Shown in pieces: positions 6,873 to 11,456 of a DNA stretch of 11,456 bases. The DNA is from Planctomycetota bacterium. Its GTDB lineage: Bacteria > Planctomycetota > UBA8108 > UBA1146. The DNA lies in contig NZJA01000133.1 in the NCBI GenBank assembly GCA_002691835.1, forward strand, positions 1 through 11,456, in the 5' to 3' direction. Below the pieces are notes generated by a model. The model did not search any database, had not been told where the DNA came from, and worked only from the letters and a program-made list of their open reading frames with translations. Position 1 is the first letter of the stretch. Each line of letters starts with the position of its first letter. The translations under genes and the position numbers were made by a program.

Positions 6873-8051
6873 ATGACGGACAAATTCGACAACATACTTC
6901 GCTCAGTTCCTGGGGAAGATCCGAGATCTTTGCTCAGGGGAGTCCAGCTGACCTGTTCTGGGAATGAAGAATTTGAGGTCTTACGACTCACAGATACCGA
7001 GTTACATATCGGAATTGCCGCTGATTCTGCAAATCTGGGGTCTCTATTGGCTCTTGGATTTGAGCAGGATCAAGTGATGGAGCCGAATTGGGAACCTGCT
7101 CCGGCAGCTGGGGTTGCTCCCGGAAATTTTTACAGCACCACCCATCATCGAACCCAAGTGTGGTTTGAGGGACAGTGGACCGAGGTTTCAGATCAGCGGA
7201 TGGACGGTTGCTTGACCTATGAATCGGGGCAACCCCGTTGTGTCAAGCTTCGGGACCTCGTGGCCGGATCTCCCGTCCTGGTCGGTTTTGATGGGGTTCG
7301 CGTGGTTCACGCGGATTCAGATGATTCTTCCCATGAGTTTGCATTCATGGCGAATGACGTTTCATCGGAGAGAAGGGCAGAAGTTCAGACCGCACGGGTC
7401 GTAGAGTTGGCGAAGCAGGCCCGCGATCGTGGCGAAAAGATCGTCTGGGTTCCCGGCCCGGTGATTGTTCATACCGGAGCTTCTCGAGATCTTGAAATCT
7501 TGGTACGTGAAGGTTGGGTCGACTCGGTACTCAGTGGAAATGCTTTGGCAGTTCATGATATTGAATCGCAGTGGCTCGGAACCAGTTTGGGTGTGTCTGT
7601 TGACGACGGCCGAGTGATTCCTCACGGTCACTCGCATCATATGCGGGCGATCAACCGTATTCGGGCTCATGGTTCAATTGAGGCTGCGGTAGAGGCGGGT
7701 GATTTGCAATCAGGCCTGATGCATGCCCTCGTCGAGAAACAGGTCCCTTGGATCCTGGCAGGATCTATTCGAGATGACGGTCCCTTGCCGGATACAGAGA
7801 TGGATCTCTTTGCGGCTCAGGACCAATATGCTGAACAGTTGAAGGGGGCAGGGCTGGTGATCGTCCTGTCGACGATGCTCCACGGCATCGGGGTTGGGAA
7901 CATGCTCTCCGGAGAAGTTCCTTTGGTCTGTGTGGATATTCATCCAGCTGTGGCGACCAAGTTGGCAGACCGTGGATCCGCCCAAGCGATTGGAATCGTC
8001 ACAGATGTGGGACTATTCGTTCGCCGATTGCGCGAAGAGCTGGTCAGCTAA
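6873..8051 (+). CDS. TIGR00300-family enzyme (archaeal-type ornithine cyclodeaminase / LOR-SDH family)
   Basis: The 392-residue product matches the TIGR00300 family from end to end, from memory of its motifs. The N-terminal LOR-type domain includes GNFYSTTHHRTQV (84-96). The C-terminal dinucleotide-binding part carries VPGPVIVHTGA (193-203), VDSVLSGNALAVHDIE (216-231), LGTSLGV (235-241), LAGSIRDDGPLPD (295-307), LSTMLHGIGVGNML (332-345), CVDIHPAVATKLADRGSAQA (353-372) and GIVTDVGLF (374-382). Characterised relatives are the Methanococcus ornithine cyclodeaminase and the C-terminal part of cyanobacterial AgrE/ArgZ, which convert ornithine to proline with bound NAD; activity here is inferred from family. 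ATG at 6873 has AAGGA 10 bases upstream. An in-frame ATG at 6735 would add 46 residues unlike the family. glcD follows after 14 bases, so the two are probably co-transcribed. The family's usual partner arginine dihydrolase is not visible here. Confidence 0.88.
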   Translation: MTDKFDNILRSVPGEDPRSLLRGVQLTCSGNEEFEVLRLTDTELHIGIAADSANLGSLLALGFEQDQVMEPNWEPAPAAGVAPGNFYSTTHHRTQVWFEGQWTEVSDQRMDGCLTYESGQPRCVKLRDLVAGSPVLVGFDGVRVVHADSDDSSHEFAFMANDVSSERRAEVQTARVVELAKQARDRGEKIVWVPGPVIVHTGASRDLEILVREGWVDSVLSGNALAVHDIESQWLGTSLGVSVDDGRVIPHGHSHHMRAINRIRAHGSIEAAVEAGDLQSGLMHALVEKQVPWILAGSIRDDGPLPDTEMDLFAAQDQYAEQLKGAGLVIVLSTMLHGIGVGNMLSGEVPLVCVDIHPAVATKLADRGSAQAIGIVTDVGLFVRRLREELVS

Positions 8052-8065
8052 GATCGGAAAACCCG

Positions 8066-9478
8066 ATGGATCTTGAAACTCACCTTCCCTTCTTTTTAAA
8101 CCTTTTCAGGGATCGTTGCTCGACACATCAGGAAGATCTTGAGCTCTATGGTCGCGATGAAACGGAAGATCTCTGTTTCCCTCCCCATATCGTTGTCAAA
8201 CCTGAAACGGTTGAAGAGGTCTCTGCGGTTCTTCGATATTGCCATGAGCACAGAATTCCGGTGACTCCGGGAGGGGCTCGGACCGGATTAAGTGGGGGAG
8301 CGCTTCCAGTTCATGGGGGGGTGTTGCTGTCCCTCGAATTGCTGAATCGCATTCTGAAGATCGATGAAGAAAATCATCAGGTGACTGTCGAGCCGGGTGT
8401 GATTACTCAGGTCTTGCAGGAGGCGGTCAAAGAGAAGGGGCTCTTTTATCCTCCGGATCCCGCGAGCAAAGGCAGTTGCTTTATCGGTGGCAATATCGCT
8501 GAAAACTCTGGTGGGCCAAAGGCGGTGAAGTACGGCGTGACCCGCGACTACGTTCTCAATCTTGAGGTGGTCCTGCCAGGAGGAGAGGTGATCTGGACCG
8601 GTGCAAACGTTCTCAAGAATGCCACCGGATACGATCTCACCCACTTGTTGGTAGGCTCAGAGGGAACCCTTGGTGTGGTCACCAAAATTGTCCTCAAACT
8701 GATTCCCCATCCGACTCGAGATCTGCTGATGCTGGTGCCTTTCAGGGAGGCAAGGGCCGCCTGCGAGGCCGTGGCCGCGATTTTCCATGCAGGAATCACA
8801 CCGAGCGGACTTGAGTTCATGGAGCGGGATGCGCTGGTCGCCACCCGGGATTTTACCGGCGACACCACCCTGAAGATCCGGGATGACCATGCGGCGCATC
8901 TGTTGATTGAGGTGGATGGAAACGATGCGGATCTGCTCATGCAGGAGTGTGAGAAGATCGTCGAAGTTCTGGAGTCTTTTCCCACGGATGACATTCTCTT
9001 CGCCGAATCAGTGCAGCAGAAAGAGGGCCTCTGGTCTTTACGGCGCAAGGTCAGCGAGGCGGTGAAGGCTCGATCGGTTTACAAGGAAGAGGATACGGTG
9101 GTTCCCCGTTACCAGCTTCCTGAACTCCTTGATCATGTCAAAAGGATCGGCAGAGAGTACGGCTTTGAGTCGATCTGCTATGGGCATGCCGGGGATGGAA
9201 ATCTCCACGTCAACATCTTGCGTGGCGATCTCTCTGATCAGCAGTGGCTGGAAGAGATTCCCAAAGCGATCCGCGAACTGTTCACAGAAGTGCGCGAGTT
9301 GGGTGGCACCATTTCCGGTGAACACGGCATTGGTGTGGTGCAACAACCGTACATGGACATCATGTTTCCTGAAGTGACCCTCGATCTGATGCGGTCAATC
9401 AAATCGGTCTTCGACCCACGGGGAATTCTCAATCCGGGCAAGATCTTTGACGAGGTGAAGTTGGAACAGCGGCTCTAG
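8066..9478 (+). CDS. glcD: FAD-linked 2-hydroxyacid dehydrogenase, GlcD/D-LDH family
   Basis: The 470-residue product belongs to the VAO-type flavoprotein family that oxidises glycolate, D-lactate or D-2-hydroxyglutarate. The FAD-binding half has VTPGGARTGLSGGALP (66-81), PPDPASKGSCFIGGN (129-143) followed by IAENSGGP, NATGYDLTHLLVGSEGTLG (185-203), and VVLPGGEV (168-175). The C-terminal cap and substrate half has CYGHAGDGNLHVN (371-383), SGEHGIG (417-423) and DPRGILNPGKI (450-460). Length is normal for GlcD. The start at 8066 is 14 bases after the upstream stop. No GlcE or Fe-S GlcF partner lies in the window, so it may act alone or with an unlinked electron acceptor; the exact substrate cannot be read from sequence. 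Its TAG stop shares CTAG with the stop of the convergent gene. The family call is firm, glycolate specificity is not. Confidence 0.93.
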   Translation: MDLETHLPFFLNLFRDRCSTHQEDLELYGRDETEDLCFPPHIVVKPETVEEVSAVLRYCHEHRIPVTPGGARTGLSGGALPVHGGVLLSLELLNRILKIDEENHQVTVEPGVITQVLQEAVKEKGLFYPPDPASKGSCFIGGNIAENSGGPKAVKYGVTRDYVLNLEVVLPGGEVIWTGANVLKNATGYDLTHLLVGSEGTLGVVTKIVLKLIPHPTRDLLMLVPFREARAACEAVAAIFHAGITPSGLEFMERDALVATRDFTGDTTLKIRDDHAAHLLIEVDGNDADLLMQECEKIVEVLESFPTDDILFAESVQQKEGLWSLRRKVSEAVKARSVYKEEDTVVPRYQLPELLDHVKRIGREYGFESICYGHAGDGNLHVNILRGDLSDQQWLEEIPKAIRELFTEVRELGGTISGEHGIGVVQQPYMDIMFPEVTLDLMRSIKSVFDPRGILNPGKIFDEVKLEQRL

Positions 9479-10803
9479 AGCTGGACCGGGTCCTTCGCAG
9501 GCTTGTCTTTGGGTTTGTCATTGGATTTGTCATTGGATTTGTCTTTGGGCTTGTCCTTGGGTTTTTCTTCTTTGGCTTCCTGTTCTTTCTTGGGTGACAC
9601 TTTTTTCAGATTGCCCCACTGCTTGAGCTCTTCCTCAGTGACCTTCGCTGGCAATGGAATCTTTGGGGAGTTGAGAGCCATCAGGGTCATCGCGGTTCCG
9701 TAAGCGGCGCTCCGTGGAAATACCCGGTCATTCCATGTGCCTTCCTTGTCGCGCACCTGCCACATCAATTCGAGAAGGCGGATACGTGCCATCTTCTGCT
9801 CTGCTTCTGGCAAGACCCGAATCGCTCTGGCCGTGTGCAAGTGCGCATAGAAGAAGTAATAGGGAGCAATGTAGTAGGGGGGATTGTGGGTACCGGTTTG
9901 AGCACGGCGGCGTTCCAGCCACTTCCAGTGATCGAAGAAGGCTTTGATTGCAAATCGGACCTGATCGATGTCGTTCATTTCTGCGTGATAGAGAGCCAGT
10001 TCACTGACGGCCATCCGCGCACAAGCACCTTCGAGGGCTTCGAATCCTTCACCGGTGGCCCGCTCGGGCTGTGTCGAGTACTGGATCGCTCCACTTTCGA
10101 TGCGGGCTTCCTCGATGGTTTTAAGGGCGCGGACGACCACGTTTCCATCGAACGGATATCCCATCTCTCTGGCACGCAGCAGTGCCATCACCGCTGGTCC
10201 GGTCATGAAGGGAGAAGCGGGGCTGGAGGTATTGCGACGGCGGGAACGAGAGTAATTCCAGCCTCCACCTTTGATTTCATTATCGACTAAAATGTCGATC
10301 AGCTCACGGGTTCGTGTCTGGACATCTGCGAGGAGGCTTTCAGGAATGAGATTCATTTGTTGAAGTCGCAGCAGGGTTTCCAGAGCTTCGATGTGTCCCC
10401 AGTCACGAACGTCGTAGCCACGATTGAATCCGACTCCCATCGCCGGAGCTTTGCACGATTCCACCAACAGGAAATTTAACCCCCTGCGCAGGGCGAGGTT
10501 GATGGGGTCCTCGGCTTCGAGGCGAATGCGTTTGGAAGGAATGGATTCTGCGAGGGCTCGTAAAACGATGGCAGTGCCACCGACCCGGTACCCCGGAGGA
10601 ATTTGACCTCTCTCCCGGTAGACCCCCTCGTAGGGCCATTCACCGATGACCGTCTCCTCGTCGATGCCTTCCTGAGATTGCAGCAGAAACTGCACTGCAT
10701 TCTGAGCTGCCTGGCTCCAGCGATCTTCAAGATCGAGGGGAGCTGAAGGAGCCGCTGAAAGGGGCAGGCAAAGGAGGAATATTGAGATCATGGTGAGTCT
10801 CAT
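9475..10803 (-). CDS. Exported alpha/alpha-toroid protein (prenyltransferase / squalene-cyclase-like repeats) with Lys/Asp-rich tail
   Basis: The 442-residue product begins with a signal peptide (MRLTMISIFLLCLPLSAAPS). The body is made of helical repeats with Gly/Trp/Tyr turns typical of the squalene-cyclase and prenyltransferase toroid: AVQFLLQSQ with GEWPYEG (36-60), YRVGGTAIVLRAL (72-84), ALRRGLNFLL (104-113), WGHIEALETLLRLQ (135-148), GGGWNYSRS (179-187), TGPAVMALLRARE (201-213), ACARMAVSELALYH (260-273), and GTWNDRVFPRSAAYGTAMTLMAL (355-377 region). I see no DxDD cyclase motif, so it is probably not an active cyclase; similar secreted proteins of unknown function are common in Planctomycetes. 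The tail from about 400 is almost all K, D, P, E, S and N, built from 12-bp repeats. The start at 10803 has only a weak upstream site; ATG at 10791 is possible and would also keep a signal peptide. It is convergent with glcD, with overlapping stops. Function unknown. Confidence 0.85.
   Translation of the reverse strand: MRLTMISIFLLCLPLSAAPSAPLDLEDRWSQAAQNAVQFLLQSQEGIDEETVIGEWPYEGVYRERGQIPPGYRVGGTAIVLRALAESIPSKRIRLEAEDPINLALRRGLNFLLVESCKAPAMGVGFNRGYDVRDWGHIEALETLLRLQQMNLIPESLLADVQTRTRELIDILVDNEIKGGGWNYSRSRRRNTSSPASPFMTGPAVMALLRAREMGYPFDGNVVVRALKTIEEARIESGAIQYSTQPERATGEGFEALEGACARMAVSELALYHAEMNDIDQVRFAIKAFFDHWKWLERRRAQTGTHNPPYYIAPYYFFYAHLHTARAIRVLPEAEQKMARIRLLELMWQVRDKEGTWNDRVFPRSAAYGTAMTLMALNSPKIPLPAKVTEEELKQWGNLKKVSPKKEQEAKEEKPKDKPKDKSNDKSNDKPKDKPAKDPVQL
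9501..9560 (-). repeat. Five 12-bp tandem repeats in the toroid-protein tail
   Basis: On the plus strand the unit is (G/A)(C/T)TTGTC(A/T/C)TTGG, five copies at 9501, 9513, 9525, 9537 and 9549; a decayed sixth (GTTTTTCTTCTT) follows. On the minus strand this encodes the tetrapeptide series KDKP, KDKS, NDKS, NDKP, KDKP. The two inner units differ by few bases, which fits recent copy-number change by slippage. The charge-rich tail may bind a polyanionic surface or be a disordered linker (inference). Confidence 0.9.
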
Positions 10804-10896
10804 TTCATCTTGGGTGACAGAGGCAATTCTTTAGGAGGAAGAGAGGTATCTTGCCACTTTCTGCAGAATGCAGGTATTGAAAACCGCCCTTGAGAA

Positions 10897-10975
10897 TGCA
10901 TGAATACGCTACAGAAATACCCCAAATGAAGCCCCATATGGGGTATTATGAATGTGTCAGAACCTCTGCATGAAT
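10897..10975 (+). repeat. Paired 9-base direct repeats flanking the palindrome
   Basis: TGCATGAAT occurs at 10897-10905 and again at 10967-10975, exactly 70 bases apart, with the palindromic element between them. Copies in direct orientation around a dyad could be a binding-site array, or chance in an AT-rich spacer. Confidence 0.4.
10916..10947. repeat. Nested, mutually exclusive palindromes
   Basis: AATACCCCA (10916-10924) and TGGGGTATT (10939-10947) form perfect 9-bp inverted arms around a 14-base loop. Inside, CCCCATATGGGG (10932-10943) is itself a perfect 12-bp palindrome. Both structures use the same GGGG (10940-10943), so only one can form at a time. No T tract follows on either strand. 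A dyad operator or a two-state leader hairpin are the main options. Confidence 0.55.
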
Positions 10976-11142
10976 CAGGCCAGGAACTTTAAGTGCCTAT
11001 AAATGAATGATTTAGGGAGATTCCGCCGAGGCTGCAAGAGAGTCGATCTCTTTTGTGAGGCAGGTACACGATTTGCAGTCTTTCTACCAGCGACCCGCTG
11101 ATTCATCGCGTGCCCGCGGTGCCGTGAGAGAGGATGGAATCC

Positions 11143-11456
11143 ATGAGTTCCGAAACGGGATTCTGGAACTTCAGGTTCAAACTGATTCTGCTGATTGCCC
11201 TGTTGATGGCCGGCACCCTCTCGGTGCAGGCGGTCATTCGCCATCACAGCATCCAGGTGATCCTCGATGGCACGGAAGAGGTGGCTGCAGAGATCGCCAA
11301 TGAGGCCGCGGAAAAGATGCTGATCGCCACCTCAAGCAGTGATCCTGCGGAGTGGGCGAGCGGAGGGGTGGAAGCCGGTTCCGAATTCTTTGAGAACTCC
11401 AGCCAGAGACAGAATGTGCTGGCTTTCAATACCGAGCGAATCATTCGACTTTCCAA
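11143..11456 (+). CDS. N-terminal 104 codons of a membrane protein, possibly a sensor kinase (3' end outside window)
   Basis: The open frame starts with ATG at 11143 and runs off the right edge. AGAGAGGA (11127-11134) ends 8 bases upstream, which favours 11143 over the in-frame ATG at 11134 that overlaps it; a stop in the same frame at 11125 limits extension. The visible part has a short cytoplasmic N-terminus (SSETGFWNFRFK), one hydrophobic membrane segment (about 13-32, LILLIALLMAGTLSVQAVI), then a polar, Glu/Ser/Ala-rich region (ILDGTEEVAAEIANEAAEKM) of the kind seen in extracytoplasmic sensor domains or in coiled stalks after a membrane anchor. Bacterial histidine kinases and diguanylate cyclases often begin so, but no catalytic domain is in view, so the function is a guess. 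Divergent from the toroid-protein gene. Confidence 0.7.
   Translation, partial: MSSETGFWNFRFKLILLIALLMAGTLSVQAVIRHHSIQVILDGTEEVAAEIANEAAEKMLIATSSSDPAEWASGGVEAGSEFFENSSQRQNVLAFNTERIIRLS

Larger units (their letters stand above)
10804..11142. other. About 340-base intergenic region between divergent genes
   Basis: This separates the toroid gene (minus) from a truncated membrane-protein gene (plus). No supported ORF lies in it. It is more AT-rich than the flanks and holds nested palindromes (10916-10947) and a pair of 9-base direct repeats (10897 and 10967). It probably carries two divergent promoters, but no -10/-35 pair is convincing. TATAAA at 10998-11003 lacks a good -35. Confidence 0.6.

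Noticed and set aside
10832..10860. Strong AGGAGG-like site on the plus strand
   Set aside because: Only a few codons follow any nearby start (TTG) before a stop; no gene fits it.
10982..10997. GG-N10-GC sigma-54-like match before the right-edge gene
   Set aside because: Only the GG, AC and TGC parts fit; CA of the -24 box and the first T of -12 are missing. Too weak to call.
11036..11054. Hairpin AAGAGA-GTCGA-TCTCTT followed by T residues
   Set aside because: The stem is only 6 bp and weak, the T run is four bases, and no gene ends upstream on the plus strand, so it is not a supported terminator.

Overview
The window reads as a piece of a Gram-negative-type bacterial chromosome, most likely from Planctomycetota or a related lineage (inference). 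The reasons are a membrane-anchored Hanks-type Ser/Thr kinase without PASTA repeats, a GspD-type secretin, an exported alpha/alpha-toroid (prenyltransferase/squalene-cyclase-like) protein, and use of TTG and GTG starts behind strong Shine-Dalgarno sites. I see no tRNA, rRNA, CRISPR array, insertion sequence or phage gene.

Left part, minus strand (6716 down to 1): a Ser/Thr kinase (TTG start) overlaps by ATGA a sigma-54 activator built as FHA-GAF-AAA+-Fis HTH. After a 105-base gap comes a small exported protein made only of secretin N-type domains. A 425-base gap follows, then the N-terminal 616 codons of a GspD-type secretin that runs off the left edge. The gap before the secretin carries a good -24/-12 (sigma-54) promoter match, with two dyad-symmetric sites upstream at about -62 and -82 and two symmetric hairpins in the predicted leader. 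The simplest reading is a local circuit: the kinase phosphorylates a protein, the FHA domain senses the phosphothreonine, the AAA+ domain opens a sigma-54 promoter, and the secretin is made. Every link in this circuit is inference.

Middle part, plus strand (6873 to 9478): divergently transcribed from the kinase are a TIGR00300-family enzyme (archaeal-type ornithine cyclodeaminase / LOR-SDH family) and, 14 bases after it, a GlcD-type FAD-linked 2-hydroxyacid dehydrogenase. They look like a two-gene metabolic operon with a perfect 8-bp hairpin in its leader.

Right part: an exported toroid protein on the minus strand ends tail-to-tail with glcD, the two TAG stops sharing one CTAG, and its tail is built from 12-bp repeats. 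A roughly 340-base intergenic region with nested palindromes separates it from the first 104 codons of a plus-strand membrane protein (possibly a sensor kinase) cut by the right edge.
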